NCBI RefSeq assembly: GCF_029946005.1
Contig: NZ_JAQSDR010000039.1
Location: forward strand, 1-64,000
Direction: 5' to 3'
Source: Aquabacterium sp.
Lineage (GTDB): Bacteria > Pseudomonadota > Gammaproteobacteria > Burkholderiales > Burkholderiaceae_C
Length of the DNA: 64,000 bases
Of this stretch, positions 26,281-35,654 are shown one piece after another (position 1 is the first letter of the stretch; every line of letters starts with the position of its first letter). The position numbers were made by a program, and so were the translations under genes. Under the pieces are notes generated by a model. That model saw only the letters and a program-made list of their open reading frames with translations, was not told the origin of the DNA and made no database searches.

Positions 26281-26802
26281 ATGAAAAGCACCAGCCCTCA
26301 TTCCGCCCTGCTCATGTCCTTGATTTTGGCCAGTGTGGCGCTCGTCGCTACACCTGCCAAAGCCGGCACCCAGTGGAAGTGGAAGGATGCCACGGGCGCG
26401 ACGCAATACAGCGACCGCCCTCCTCCGGCCGGCACCCCTGAGGCGAACATATTGCAACGGCCCAATGCGTCGAAGATGGTGCAATTGGCCAAGCCCGCCT
26501 CCGAAGTGGACGCCGCCGCGTCCGCTGCCAAGCCCGCCGCCAAGGCGCCTGAGTCCGAACTGGACGTGAAGCGCCGCAAAGCTGAAGAAGAAAAAGAGGC
26601 CCAACGCAAGGTCGAGGAAGAAAAGGCCGCAAAGGGCCGCGCTGAGAACTGCACGCAAGCCCGCAACTACCAGCGCACGCTCAACGACGGCATCCGCATT
26701 GCCCGCACCAACAGCAAGGGTGAGCGCGAGATCCTGGACGACAAGGGCCGCGCTGAAGAACAGCGCCGCACGCAGGAAGCCATCGCCAGCAACTGCAAGT
26801 GA
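26281..26802 (+). CDS. DUF4124-containing periplasmic protein
   Basis: A 173-residue exported protein. A signal peptide (residues 1-28, ending TPAKAG) is followed by a DUF4124 module (QWKWKDATGATQYSDRPPPAGT, in two parts about 31-52). Then come an Ala/Pro-rich stretch and a highly charged Lys/Glu helix (about 97-127), and it ends with two cysteines. DUF4124 proteins are common in Betaproteobacteria and of unknown function. The ATG at 26281 is the only start that gives a proper signal peptide. It is divergent from guaB and convergent with rnfH. Confidence 0.85.
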   Translation: MKSTSPHSALLMSLILASVALVATPAKAGTQWKWKDATGATQYSDRPPPAGTPEANILQRPNASKMVQLAKPASEVDAAASAAKPAAKAPESELDVKRRKAEEEKEAQRKVEEEKAAKGRAENCTQARNYQRTLNDGIRIARTNSKGEREILDDKGRAEEQRRTQEAIASNCK

Positions 26803-26817
26803 TGGCTTTTTAGCTGC

Positions 26818-27177
26818 TCAGTCTGACGGCTCGGTCACTGACCGCGTTTGAAGCCGTTTGACACCCTTCCTGGGCAGTTTTTCGCCATGCGCCCGGTACC
26901 TCACACGCCGAGCCTCTTTCGGATCAACGATCAGGCCACGGTAGACCTCGACCCGATCGCGGTCCTGCAAGACATGCCCCAGGGTGGACTTGCGGCCCCA
27001 GATGCCCACGCTCAGGCCTTGTTGCGCCTGGGCCAGCAAGTTGGCGCCCAACAAAGCATCCTTGACGCAACTGCCCAAAGGCAAGGTCAAGGCTTTCAGT
27101 TCGATCTGCCTCGGCCCTGAACTGAACACCACCTCAACGTGAATCACCGGGACTGGGGTTGGTTCAACGGGGCCCAT
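26818..27177 (-). CDS. RnfH-family ubiquitin-like protein
   Basis: A 119-residue small protein of the RnfH (UPF0125) family with a beta-grasp fold. Visible family features are the N-terminal strand IHVEVVFSSGPRQ and the central GIWGRKSTLGHVLQDRDRVEVYRGLIVDPKEARR. The function is not settled; the family is found next to ratA and, in other organisms, rnf genes. The start at 27177 overlaps the ratA stop by 14 bp, so the pair is coupled. It has a basic C-terminal tail. Confidence 0.85.
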   Translation of the reverse strand: MGPVEPTPVPVIHVEVVFSSGPRQIELKALTLPLGSCVKDALLGANLLAQAQQGLSVGIWGRKSTLGHVLQDRDRVEVYRGLIVDPKEARRVRYRAHGEKLPRKGVKRLQTRSVTEPSD

Positions 27178-27646
27178 ACACCTGCTCAGCCCGTTTGACG
27201 AAGGCATCGACAAAGGTGTTGGCGATGCGGTCGAACACAGGGCTGATCACCAGGGCCAGGGACCGACTGGAAAAATCGTAGCTCAGTGAAAACTCGACCT
27301 TGCAGGCGGTGGGCTCCGGTAGAGCCTCACCAAGCGCTGAGGCGGGCGAACCGGGTTTTTGCAACGGCGTGAACTTCCAGGTGCCCTCCAGCTTGGAGAA
27401 GGGGCCATCCACCAAACTCATGTGAACCTGGCTGGCCTCGGTGTTGGTATTGCGCGTGGTGAAAGCCTGCCTGATGCCGGCAAACGCGATGTGCAGGCGC
27501 GCGGTGACGCCATCGTCGTGCTGCTGAAGGACTTCAGCGCGTTCACACCAGGGCAGGAATTGGGCGTAGTCCTCGACGGCGGTCACCAGCGCGTACATTT
27601 CGCGGGGCGAATACCAGAGCAGGACGGACTTGTTGACTTGCTTCAT
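27164..27646 (-). CDS. ratA: RatA-type START-domain protein (coenzyme Q-binding/ribosome association family)
   Basis: A 160-residue START/polyketide-cyclase fold protein. MKQVNKSVLLWYSPREMYALV and DYAQFLPWC mark the family, which includes Escherichia coli RatA (ribosome association toxin) and the mitochondrial coenzyme Q-binding Coq10. Either role is possible. It carries an insertion of about 15 residues (LQKPGSPASALGEALP) near residue 100. It is divergent from smpB across 39 bp and followed by rnfH, an arrangement conserved in many proteobacteria. Confidence 0.88.
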   Translation of the reverse strand: MKQVNKSVLLWYSPREMYALVTAVEDYAQFLPWCERAEVLQQHDDGVTARLHIAFAGIRQAFTTRNTNTEASQVHMSLVDGPFSKLEGTWKFTPLQKPGSPASALGEALPEPTACKVEFSLSYDFSSRSLALVISPVFDRIANTFVDAFVKRAEQVYGPR

Positions 27647-27685
27647 AGAATGCCGCCATTTTAAGGACCCTGTATCCTTCTGACC

Positions 27686-28150
27686 ATGACGATCGCTGAA
27701 AATAGAAAAGCCCTGTTCAATTACCACATCGAAGAACGTTTCGAGGCCGGTGTGGTCCTGGAAGGCTGGGAAGTCAAGGCGATCCGCGCAGGCCAGGTGC
27801 AGTTGACCGATGGCCACATCATGATCCGCAATGGCGAGTTGCACCTGATCGGGCTGCGCATCAACGCGCTGCGTTCGGCATCGACCCACGTCAAGCCTGA
27901 AGCGGACCGCACCAAGAAACTGTTGATGCACCGCGCCGAGATCCGCCGCCTGGTCGGCAAGACCGAGCAAAAGGGCTACACCCTGGTGCCGCTGAACCTG
28001 CACTTCAAGGGCAGCTATGTGAAAGCGGAGATTGCCCTGGCCAAGGGCAAGGCCGAGCACGATAAGCGCAACACCATCAAGGACCGCGAGTGGGAGCGGG
28101 AAAAGGGCCGAATGATGAGACATAAGGTCTCTTCAGGCCCCAAGGATTAG
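27686..28150 (+). CDS. smpB: SsrA-binding protein
   Basis: A 154-residue RNA-binding protein that, with tmRNA, rescues stalled ribosomes. The OB-fold core has [21 protein letters not shown] at the start and the C-terminal basic tail [21 protein letters not shown] that enters the mRNA channel. Length and motifs are standard. No tmRNA gene is visible in this window. Its stop codon overlaps the convergent metC-like stop by three bases. Confidence 0.96.
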   Translation: MTIAENRKALFNYHIEERFEAGVVLEGWEVKAIRAGQVQLTDGHIMIRNGELHLIGLRINALRSASTHVKPEADRTKKLLMHRAEIRRLVGKTEQKGYTLVPLNLHFKGSYVKAEIALAKGKAEHDKRNTIKDREWEREKGRMMRHKVSSGPKD

Positions 28151-29358
28151 GCACCAGCTGCCAACACCGTCAAGGCCTGCGCCAGGTCATCGATCAGGTC
28201 CTGCGGATCCTCCAGCCCAATGGCCAAGCGCACCAGTGTTCCCTGCGGCACATCACCCACCGTGCGCATGCTGGGCAGGTGATAGGGCACTGCCAGGCTC
28301 ACCGGCCCACCCCACGAATAGCCAATCTTGAACAGGTCCAAGGCATCGATGAAGGCATCGACCTGGGCGGGGCTGTAGCGTTCATCGAACACCACCGATA
28401 CCAAACCACCCGCCGCGCTGCAGGTCTGGGCCCAATGCGCATGGCCGGGTGACTCGGGCAATGCCGGGTGAAGCACTTGCGAGACTTCAGGCCGGGTCTG
28501 CCACCACTGCGCGATCTGCCGGGTCGCGGCATCGTGCGCGGCATAGCGCAAGGGCAAGGTCGGCAGGCCACGCAGCACGGCTTCGACATCGTTGCCGCCC
28601 ACGCCCAGCCCCATGCGCATGTGCGTCATCTTCAGCTTGATGTGCAGGGCCTCGTCGCGCGTGGTGATCGAGCCCATCAGCACATCGGCGCCACCCGAGG
28701 GGTACTTGGTCAGGGCGTGCACGGAGATGTCCACGCCTTGTGACTGGCCGCCAAACTCATCGAAGGCAAACGCATCAAACGCCAGGCCAGCGCCCCAGGT
28801 GTTGTCCAGCGCGACGATCACCTGGGGATGCTGGCGGGCCACACGCAGCAGGCCGATCAGATCGGGAAACTCCAGCGTCACCGACCCGGCCGCTTCCAGC
28901 CAAATCAGCTTGGTTCGCGGGGTGATGCGGCTGGCCAGTTCATCGGCGCGCAGGGGATCGTAGAACTGGTGGGTGATGCCCCAATGGGCCAGCTCCCCAC
29001 GCGCCAGATCCTTGTTGGGGCCGTAGGCATTGTCGGGGATCAGCACCTCGTCGCCCGCGTGGAGCAAGGCCATGTCCACCATGGCGAGGGCGGCCAGGCC
29101 GCTGGGAGCGAGCAGCGTTTGCAGACCGCCCTCCAGCGTGGCCAGGCGCTCTTCCAGTGTGAACGTGCTGGGGGTGCCGTGCAGGCCGTAGGTGTAGCCC
29201 GTTTTGTCTTTCCATTGGCGCGCGCGCAAGGCCACCGTGTTGTCAAAGATGACGGTGGAGGCCTTGTGGATGCCGGGCACCACGGATTTGAAGCCGGCAG
29301 GCGGCTCATAAGCGTGGTGGATGAGGTGCGTGCTGGGGGCAATTTTGCGCTGCTTCAT
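28147..29358 (-). CDS. metC: Cystathionine beta-lyase-like PLP enzyme
   Basis: A 403-residue Cys/Met-metabolism PLP enzyme. The cofactor lysine is in [12 protein letters not shown] (near residue 217), and the phosphate-binding and tyrosine elements are in [12 protein letters not shown] (near 53). Among the family it most resembles bacterial cystathionine beta-lyases, which release homocysteine for methionine synthesis; other lyases (methionine gamma-lyase, cystathionine gamma-synthase) are less likely but possible. It is separated by 24 bp from the ABC permease gene downstream on the same strand. Confidence 0.85.
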   Translation of the reverse strand: MKQRKIAPSTHLIHHAYEPPAGFKSVVPGIHKASTVIFDNTVALRARQWKDKTGYTYGLHGTPSTFTLEERLATLEGGLQTLLAPSGLAALAMVDMALLHAGDEVLIPDNAYGPNKDLARGELAHWGITHQFYDPLRADELASRITPRTKLIWLEAAGSVTLEFPDLIGLLRVARQHPQVIVALDNTWGAGLAFDAFAFDEFGGQSQGVDISVHALTKYPSGGADVLMGSITTRDEALHIKLKMTHMRMGLGVGGNDVEAVLRGLPTLPLRYAAHDAATRQIAQWWQTRPEVSQVLHPALPESPGHAHWAQTCSAAGGLVSVVFDERYSPAQVDAFIDALDLFKIGYSWGGPVSLAVPYHLPSMRTVGDVPQGTLVRLAIGLEDPQDLIDDLAQALTVLAAGA

Positions 29359-29382
29359 CCAGCCATGCTAATGGAGTTTGGC

Positions 29383-30345
29383 TCAGCGCTCACCAGCGCG
29401 GTAAGGCTTCATCAGGGCTTGCGGATAAGCGGCCCGGCGGGCCATGACGATGAGGGCCAGGATGGACAGCACATAGGGCAGCATCAGGTAGACCTGGTAA
29501 GGCAAAGCCACGCCCAGCACTTCGCCGCCAGCCTGCTGCAGGCGCAGTTGCAGCGCATCGAAGGCTGAGAACAACAAGGCACCCAGCAAGGCCTTGCCAG
29601 GCCGCCACGAGGCGAACACCACCAAGGCCACGCAGATCCAGCCCCGGCCATTGACCATGTTGATGTAGAAGGCGTTGAAGGCCGACAGCGTGAGGAAAGC
29701 CCCGGCCACGCCCATCAGGGCTGATCCGGCCACGATGGCACCGGTGCGCAAGCCCACCACGCTCAGCCCCTGGCCTTCGGCGGCGGCCGGGTTCTCGCCC
29801 ACCATGCGCACGGCCAGGCCCAGCGGGGTTCGCATGAGGATCCAGGCGAGCACGGGCACCAGGGCCAGGGCGGTCAAGGTCAAGGGCGTTTGAGCGGCCA
29901 GTACCTCGCCGATCAAGGGCAGTTTGGCCAGGCCTGGCCACTGCTGGCCCACCGCGGCCATCGGCGTGATGGTGGGGGGCGTTGAGATCTTGGGGAAAGC
30001 GATACGGTAGCTGTAGTGGCTCAGGCTGGTCGCCAACAAGGTGAGGCCCAGGCCCGCCACGTGTTGCGACAAAGCCAACCCGACGGTGAGCAATGCGTGC
30101 AGCAAACCGCACAAGGCGCCGACCAAGGCTGCGATCAGCACGCCCATGGGCAGGCTGCAGCCATGGTAGACGGCCAGCCAGCCGGTGAATGCCCCCGCCA
30201 CCATGATCCCTTCGATGCCCAGGTTGAGCACGCCCGCGCGCTCGCACAACAACACGCCCAGGGTGCCCAACAGCAGCGGCGTGGCCATGCGCAGCACGGC
30301 GATCCAGAAGCTGCTTTGCGCGACCAGGTCCCACCCCTCGGTCAT
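29383..30345 (-). CDS. ABC transporter permease, nucleoside/BmpA-associated (NupQ-like)
   Basis: A 320-residue permease of the branched-chain/nucleoside ABC permease family with about nine hydrophobic segments. Motifs RAGVLNLGIEGIMVAGAFTGW (near residue 37) and VNGRGWICVALVVFASWRPGKALLGALLF mark the NupQ/YufQ subgroup in parts. The start at 30345 overlaps the previous permease stop (ATGA). It would form the membrane pore with the neighbouring permease for purine nucleoside or related substrate import. The ATPase partner is frameshifted (see 31445-33008). Confidence 0.88.
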   Translation of the reverse strand: MTEGWDLVAQSSFWIAVLRMATPLLLGTLGVLLCERAGVLNLGIEGIMVAGAFTGWLAVYHGCSLPMGVLIAALVGALCGLLHALLTVGLALSQHVAGLGLTLLATSLSHYSYRIAFPKISTPPTITPMAAVGQQWPGLAKLPLIGEVLAAQTPLTLTALALVPVLAWILMRTPLGLAVRMVGENPAAAEGQGLSVVGLRTGAIVAGSALMGVAGAFLTLSAFNAFYINMVNGRGWICVALVVFASWRPGKALLGALLFSAFDALQLRLQQAGGEVLGVALPYQVYLMLPYVLSILALIVMARRAAYPQALMKPYRAGER

Positions 30346-31448
30346 GCCGGGCTCCCAGTCGCAGGGCGCACCCAGCGCAGGCGATAGCGCGTGAACATCT
30401 GGGTGACCAGCATGCACAGCAGGGCCAGGGACACCATCACGTCGGCCAAGTAAGTGGGCACGCCCAAGGCCCGGCTCATGCTGTCGGCTCCGACCAGCAC
30501 GCTGGCCACGAACAAGGCAGAAGCCACGACACCCAAGGGGTGCAAGCCCGCGAGCATGGCGATCACGATGCCGCTGTAGCCATAGCCGGGCGACATGTCG
30601 AGCGTGAGGTAACTGGTGCGCCCCGCCACCTCGCCAACACCCGCCAGCCCCGCCAAGGCGCCTGACATGAGGGCGGTGATCAAAGTGAGGCGTCGCACCG
30701 GCAACCCGGCGAAGGCCGCCGCGCCGGCGTTGGCGCCCACAGCGCGCAAACCCAAGCCCAAGGTGGTGTAGCGGTCAACGATCCACAGGAGCAAGGCCAG
30801 CATCAAGGCGCCCAGCAAGCCGCTGTGCACCCGCGAGCGCTCGATCAGGCGGCTGAACTCGAGTTCGGGCCACAGCGCCACCGACTGGGGCCAACCCATG
30901 GCCATCGGGTCTTTCATGGGGCCGTCCAGCATCATCGAGACCAGCAGCAAGGCGATGAAGTTCATCAACAAGGTGGTGACCACTTCGTCGACACCGAGCC
31001 TGGTTTTCAGCCAGGCGGGGCCCAGCAGCCACGCTGCGCCGGCCGAGGCCCCGGCCAGGACCATCCAGAACGTGAGCCAGGCGACCGAGCCGGTGAACTC
31101 GGCCGCACCGGCTTGCTGACCGCCCACGGCGACGGCGGCCATGGCACCGATGTACAACTGGCCTTCGGCACCGATGTTGAACAGGCGGGCCCGGAACGCC
31201 ACGGCGGCGGCCAGCCCAGTCAGGATCAAGGGCGTGGCACGGGTCAATGTTTCCGAGATGGCGAAGGTTGAACCCCAAGCACCCTGCACCATCAGGCCAT
31301 AGGCCTGGGCCACGGGGGCGCCGCTCCAGGCGATCAGGCCGGTGGCCAGGATCACGGTGGCCAGCACGGCGGCCAGGGGCGCGGTCAACCAGCCCCAGCG
31401 CAAGGGTTGTTCGCGGTTTTCAAGTCGCCAACGTGGCAAGGGTGTCAC
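30342..31448 (-). CDS. ABC transporter permease, nucleoside/BmpA-associated (NupP-like)
   Basis: A 368-residue permease with a first hydrophobic segment at about residues 22-44 and eight or so others. The motif FNIGAEGQLYIGAMAAV (near 90) and SPGYGYSGIVIAMLAGLHPLG (in the C-terminal part) identify the NupP/YufP group. The start is GTG at 31448 and overlaps the ATPase stop (GTGA), showing tight coupling in the operon BmpA, ATPase, NupP, NupQ. Confidence 0.87.
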   Translation of the reverse strand: MTPLPRWRLENREQPLRWGWLTAPLAAVLATVILATGLIAWSGAPVAQAYGLMVQGAWGSTFAISETLTRATPLILTGLAAAVAFRARLFNIGAEGQLYIGAMAAVAVGGQQAGAAEFTGSVAWLTFWMVLAGASAGAAWLLGPAWLKTRLGVDEVVTTLLMNFIALLLVSMMLDGPMKDPMAMGWPQSVALWPELEFSRLIERSRVHSGLLGALMLALLLWIVDRYTTLGLGLRAVGANAGAAAFAGLPVRRLTLITALMSGALAGLAGVGEVAGRTSYLTLDMSPGYGYSGIVIAMLAGLHPLGVVASALFVASVLVGADSMSRALGVPTYLADVMVSLALLCMLVTQMFTRYRLRWVRPATGSPA

Positions 31449-33008
31449 GTGGTAAGCCTTTCAGGCACGGTGCTTGAGTCGGCCTCGCTGCCCGCCATGG
31501 CCAGGCCCAAGCTGGCCAGCGTCCAGTCTGGCCGAGGACGCGCGGCGGTGAGCCGCCCTTCGTGCATCACGGCGATGCGGTCGGCCAAGGCGAGGATCTC
31601 GTCCAGGTCTTCCGAGATCAGCAGCACCGCGCTGCCCTGCTCGGCCGACTGGATCAGGCGTTCATGCACGAAAGCGACGGCGCCAATGTCCAGGCCCCAA
31701 GTGGGTTGGGCGGCCACGATCAGGGTGGGCACGCCCAGCGCTGAGCCTTCGCCCAAGGCCAGGGCCCGGCCCAGCACCAGCTTTTGCATGTTGCCGCCTG
31801 ACAGGCGCCGCGCGGGTGAATCAAGGCCGCCGCCTCGCACATCGAAACGCTCGATGATGTGCTGCGCATGCGCCCGCGCCGCAGATCGCCGCACCCAGCC
31901 CCAGCGGGCGAAGCGCCGGTCAAACAAGCGCTCGGTGATGGTGTTTTCCCACAGGCTCAGGTCGCCGACCACGCCCTGCGTGTGGCGGTCTTCGGGGATG
32001 CGCGCCACGGGGCACGGACACCCAATCGCGCGGCCGGGCGCACAAGGGTTGGGAGGACACCTGCAGCCGTCCTTGGGCGGCCGGTAACAAGCCGTGCAGC
32101 AGCTCAGCCAGCGCCACCTGGCCGTTGCCTGAAACCCCGGCCACGGCCACGATCTCACCTGCATGCACCGTCAGGTCAATACCTTGCAGCGCCGTGCCTT
32201 GCGCCCCCTTGGCGGTGTGAACGCCCTCGCATTGCAAAACCACCGTGCCCGAAGGTGGCCCCACCGCCGCGACACGGCGCGCGGTCTTGACCTCACGGCC
32301 GACCATCAAGGCGGCCAGTTCGGCTTTGGTGGTGCCCTGTGCGGCACATTCGGCCACCAGCTTGCCGCCACGCAGCACGGCCACGCGGTTTGACACGCGC
32401 AGGACTTCGTCCAGTTTGTGGCTGATGAAGATCACGGCCAGGCCGTCTTTGACCAAGGTGTCCAGCGTGGCGAAGAGCTGTTCGCTCTCTTGCGGGGTGA
32501 GCACCGCCGTCGGTTCGTCCAGGATCAGGATGCGCGCGCCGCGGTACAAGGCCTTGAGGATCTCAACGCGCTGGCGCTCGCCGACCGACAAGCTGCCCAC
32601 GCGCGCATCCGGATCAACGGCCAGGCCAAAGCGCCCGGCCAAGGACAGCAAGCGTTGCCGCCCCGCCTGGCGACGCGAGGACAGGCGCCACATCGACTCC
32701 GTCCCCAACATCACGTTGTCGAGCACGCTGAGGTTGTCGGCCAGGGTGAAATGCTGGTGCACCATGCCAATTCCAGCCTGGAGCGCCGCCCTGGGCTGGC
32801 CTGGTGGCAAGGGCTGGCCCTGAACCTCGATGCGCCCCGCATCGGCCACGTAGTGCCCGAACAAGATGGACACCAGCGTGCTCTTGCCAGCACCGTTTTC
32901 ACCCAGCAAGGCCAGCACTTCGCCAGCCTGCAAGGTCAGCGAGATGTCGTCATTGGCCACCAGCGAGCCAAAGCGCTTGGTGATGCCCTGCAGCCGCAGC
33001 ACCGTCAT
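31445..33008 (-). pseudogene. ABC transporter ATP-binding protein, nucleoside type, with a frameshift
   Basis: A double-ATPase of the NupO/YufO type. The first frame runs from MTVLRLQGI at 33008 with Walker A GENGAGKS, LSVGERQR and LDEPTAVLT, then the second domain's start VAGVSGNGQVALAELL. After ARPRDWVSVP the correct reading passes into another frame, resuming at VARIPEDRHTQGVVGDLS and ending at 31445 with LSGGNMQK and the final LLISEDLDE. One extra base in the GGGG run at 32009-32012 explains the break. The rest is intact and the operon overlaps are preserved. Either it is a recent mutation that inactivates the transporter or a sequencing error. Confidence 0.85.
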
Positions 33009-33033
33009 CTGGGAAGCCGGACCGTTGTGTGGC

Positions 33034-34038
33034 TCAGTTCGACGATTTGGGTTCGGTTTCGACCACCGGCACCTTGAACGCGCCCGACAGGATCGCGGCC
33101 TGCTTGGCCTTGACTTTGGCGACCACCTCGGCGGGCACCTTGGACTCAAACGTGCCCAGCGGCGCCAGCTCGCTGCCCTTGAACTTCATCATGGAATAAG
33201 GGCCGTAATCCTCACCCTTGAACTGCCCAGACTTGGCCTTCTTGATGGCCAGGTCCACCGTGGGCTCCATGTTCCACAGGGCCGAGGCAACCACGGTGTC
33301 CGGGTACTGCGGCTGGGTGTTGATCACGTTGCCGATGGCCAGCTTGCCTTTTTCCTTGGCCGCATCGCTCACGCCAAAGCGCTCGGCGTAGAGCACGTCA
33401 GCGCCCTTGTCGATCATGGCAAAGGCGGCCTCCTTGGCTTTGGGTGGATCGAACCAAGAACCGATGAAGCTCACGGTGAACTTCACCTTGGGGTTGATTT
33501 CCTTGGCGCCAAGCATGAAGGCGTGCATCAGGCGGTTGACCTCGGGGATGGGGTAACCCCCGACCATGCCGATGTGGCCGCCCTTGCTCATGCCACCGGC
33601 GACCATGCCGCTCAGGTAAGCAGGTTCCTGGATGTAGTTGTCGAACACCGAGAAGTTGGGGGCCTGTGGCTTGCCGGATGAGCCCATCAGGAAGCTGGCC
33701 TTGGGATAGTCCTTGGCCACCTTGCGGGCTGCGGCCTCCACGCCGAACACCTCACCCAGGATCAAGGTGTTGCCGCCTTCAGCGTACTGCCGCATCACGC
33801 GCTCATAGTCGGCGTTGGCGGTGTTCTCGGAAAAGACGTAGTCGATCTCACCCCGGGCCTTGGCCTCGTTCAGGGCCTTGTGGATGCGCGACACCCACTG
33901 CTGCTCGACCGGCACCGTGTAAATGGCGGCCACTTTGAGTTTGGCCTGCGCCCAAACCGGCATGGCTGCGGTGGCGGAAATCAACACGGCCGAAGCCGCC
34001 ACGAGGTTCAACAAGGATCGTCTGGCAAATGGCTTCAC
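33034..34038 (-). CDS. BmpA/Med-family substrate-binding protein of the ABC transporter
   Basis: A 334-residue periplasmic binding protein. The signal peptide runs to about residue 30 (MPVWAQA) and has no lipobox cysteine. The mature chain starts KLKVAAIYTVPVEQQWV and has the BMP family features GEVFGVEAAARKVAKDYP and GGHIGMVGGYPIPEV. Members bind nucleosides or purine-type ligands. It is the first gene of the transporter operon, 25 bp before the ATPase gene. A sigma-54 type promoter lies 54 bp upstream, suggesting nitrogen-responsive expression. Confidence 0.9.
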   Translation of the reverse strand: MKPFARRSLLNLVAASAVLISATAAMPVWAQAKLKVAAIYTVPVEQQWVSRIHKALNEAKARGEIDYVFSENTANADYERVMRQYAEGGNTLILGEVFGVEAAARKVAKDYPKASFLMGSSGKPQAPNFSVFDNYIQEPAYLSGMVAGGMSKGGHIGMVGGYPIPEVNRLMHAFMLGAKEINPKVKFTVSFIGSWFDPPKAKEAAFAMIDKGADVLYAERFGVSDAAKEKGKLAIGNVINTQPQYPDTVVASALWNMEPTVDLAIKKAKSGQFKGEDYGPYSMMKFKGSELAPLGTFESKVPAEVVAKVKAKQAAILSGAFKVPVVETEPKSSN

Positions 34039-34091
34039 TGAATACTCCTGATGCGCCGCCCTGCACCGGTCTGGGGCAGGTGGTTCAGCTC

Positions 34092-34107
34092 TGCAAAAGG
34101 AGTGCCA
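34092..34107 (-). promoter_or_regulatory. Sigma-54 (-24/-12) promoter of the BmpA transporter operon
   Basis: The minus strand reads TGGCAC-TCCTT-TTGCA, matching the sigma-54 consensus TGGCAC-N5-TTGCA at all conserved positions with correct spacing. Transcription would start near 34081, about 43 bases before the bmpA-like start codon. No NtrC site is obvious in the short gap; an enhancer could lie inside rimO. Confidence 0.7.
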
Positions 34108-34126
34108 GGCGACTCTGGCGATCAGA

Positions 34127-35539
34127 TTAGAAGGGTTGCGCGATCAGGTCGTGACCCTCAACCGCCACGATGCGCGCCTTGGTGAACTCGCCCACCTTCA
34201 AGGTCTTGCTGGCCTTCTCGGGCGGCAACAGGCGCACGGTGCCGTCAATCTCGGGCGCATCGGCGTAAGAACGCCCCACCCCACCCTTGCGGCCCAATGC
34301 GGGCGCGCTGTCGATCAGCACCTGCATGGTCGCGCCCACGCGGCGTTGCAGCTTGGCGATAGACACCTGTTCGGCCACGGCCATGAAGCGGGCGCGGCGT
34401 TCTTCGCGCACTTCGTCGGGCAAGGCACCCTCCAGCGCATTGGCAGGCGCGCCTTCGATGGGCGAATAGGCAAAACAGCCCGCGCGGTCGATCTCGGCCT
34501 CGCGCAGGAAATCGAGCAGATATTCGAACTCTTCTTCCGTCTCGCCAGGGAAGCCCGCGATGAAGGTGCTGCGCACCACGATCTCGGGGCAGATCTCGCG
34601 CCAGCGCAGCAAGCGCTCCAGGTTTTTCTCACCATTGGCCGGGCGCTTCATGCGCTTGAGCACGGCGGGGTGGGCATGCTGGAAAGGCACGTCCAGGTAA
34701 GGCAGGATCAGGCCTTCGGCCATCATCGGCAGGATCTCGTCCACGTGCGGGTAGGGGTAGACGTAATGCATGCGCACCCAGGCACCGTGCTGCTGCGCCA
34801 AGGTGGCCAGTTGCTCCGCCAGGTCGAACATGCGGGTCTTGACGGGCTTGCCGTCCCAGAAACCGGTGCGGTACTTCACGTCCACACCATAGGCGCTGGT
34901 GTCCTGGCTGATCACCAACAGTTCTTTCACACCGGATTCAAACAGGGCGCGGGCTTCGCTCAAGACATCGCCGATCGGACGCGAGACCAGGTCGCCGCGC
35001 ATGCTGGGGATGATGCAGAAGCTGCAGCGGTGGTTGCAGCCTTCGCTGATCTTCAAATAGGCGTAATGCCTGGGCGTGAGCTTGATCCCGGCAATGCCGC
35101 GCGACTCGGGCACCAAGTCAAGGAACGGATCGTGCGGCTTGGGCACGTGCAGGTGCACCGCGTCCATCACCTCTTGCGTGGCGTGGGGGCCGGTCACGGC
35201 CAGCACACTGGGGTGCATCTGGCGGACCAGGTTGCCGCCATCGGCACCGGCTTTGGCGCCCAGGCAACCGGTGACGATGACCTTGCCGTTCTCAGCCAGG
35301 GCCTCGCCGATGGTGTCCAGGCTTTCGCGCACGGCATCGTCGATGAAGCCGCAGGTGTTCACGATCACCAGATCGGCGCCGTCAAAGGTTTTGGAGGTTT
35401 GGTAGCCCTCGGCGGCCAGTTGGGTCAGGATCAGTTCGGAGTCGGTGAGCGCTTTCGGGCAGCCAAGGCTGACAAAGCCGATCTTGGGGGCGGCTGCGAA
35501 CGGGGCGGGCGTGGTGGGGGTGAGCAGTTCAGACGTCAT
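34127..35539 (-). CDS. rimO: Ribosomal protein S12 methylthiotransferase
   Basis: A 470-residue radical SAM enzyme that methylthiolates an aspartate of ribosomal protein S12. The N-terminal auxiliary cluster cysteines are in [20 protein letters not shown] and VTGCLG (about residues 30-100). The radical SAM motif CNHRCSFC is near 170, and a TRAM domain ends the protein. The related MiaB has a different N-terminus; RimO is favoured by the PKALTDSE and GHDL end. The start MTSELLTP at 35539 is a judgement, as the longer frame adds 12 residues. It is 88 bp upstream of the bmpA-type operon. Confidence 0.95.
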   Translation of the reverse strand: MTSELLTPTTPAPFAAAPKIGFVSLGCPKALTDSELILTQLAAEGYQTSKTFDGADLVIVNTCGFIDDAVRESLDTIGEALAENGKVIVTGCLGAKAGADGGNLVRQMHPSVLAVTGPHATQEVMDAVHLHVPKPHDPFLDLVPESRGIAGIKLTPRHYAYLKISEGCNHRCSFCIIPSMRGDLVSRPIGDVLSEARALFESGVKELLVISQDTSAYGVDVKYRTGFWDGKPVKTRMFDLAEQLATLAQQHGAWVRMHYVYPYPHVDEILPMMAEGLILPYLDVPFQHAHPAVLKRMKRPANGEKNLERLLRWREICPEIVVRSTFIAGFPGETEEEFEYLLDFLREAEIDRAGCFAYSPIEGAPANALEGALPDEVREERRARFMAVAEQVSIAKLQRRVGATMQVLIDSAPALGRKGGVGRSYADAPEIDGTVRLLPPEKASKTLKVGEFTKARIVAVEGHDLIAQPF

Positions 35540-35654
35540 GGGGGTGGATTGTCGGGGAAATTGCGGTTTTCGCAACGCCTCCGACCGTCAGAGATCTCAC
35601 AAGAACCCCCCAAGCCGGGTCTGCACTGCCTGCCGCCCTTCCAAAAACAGTGCT

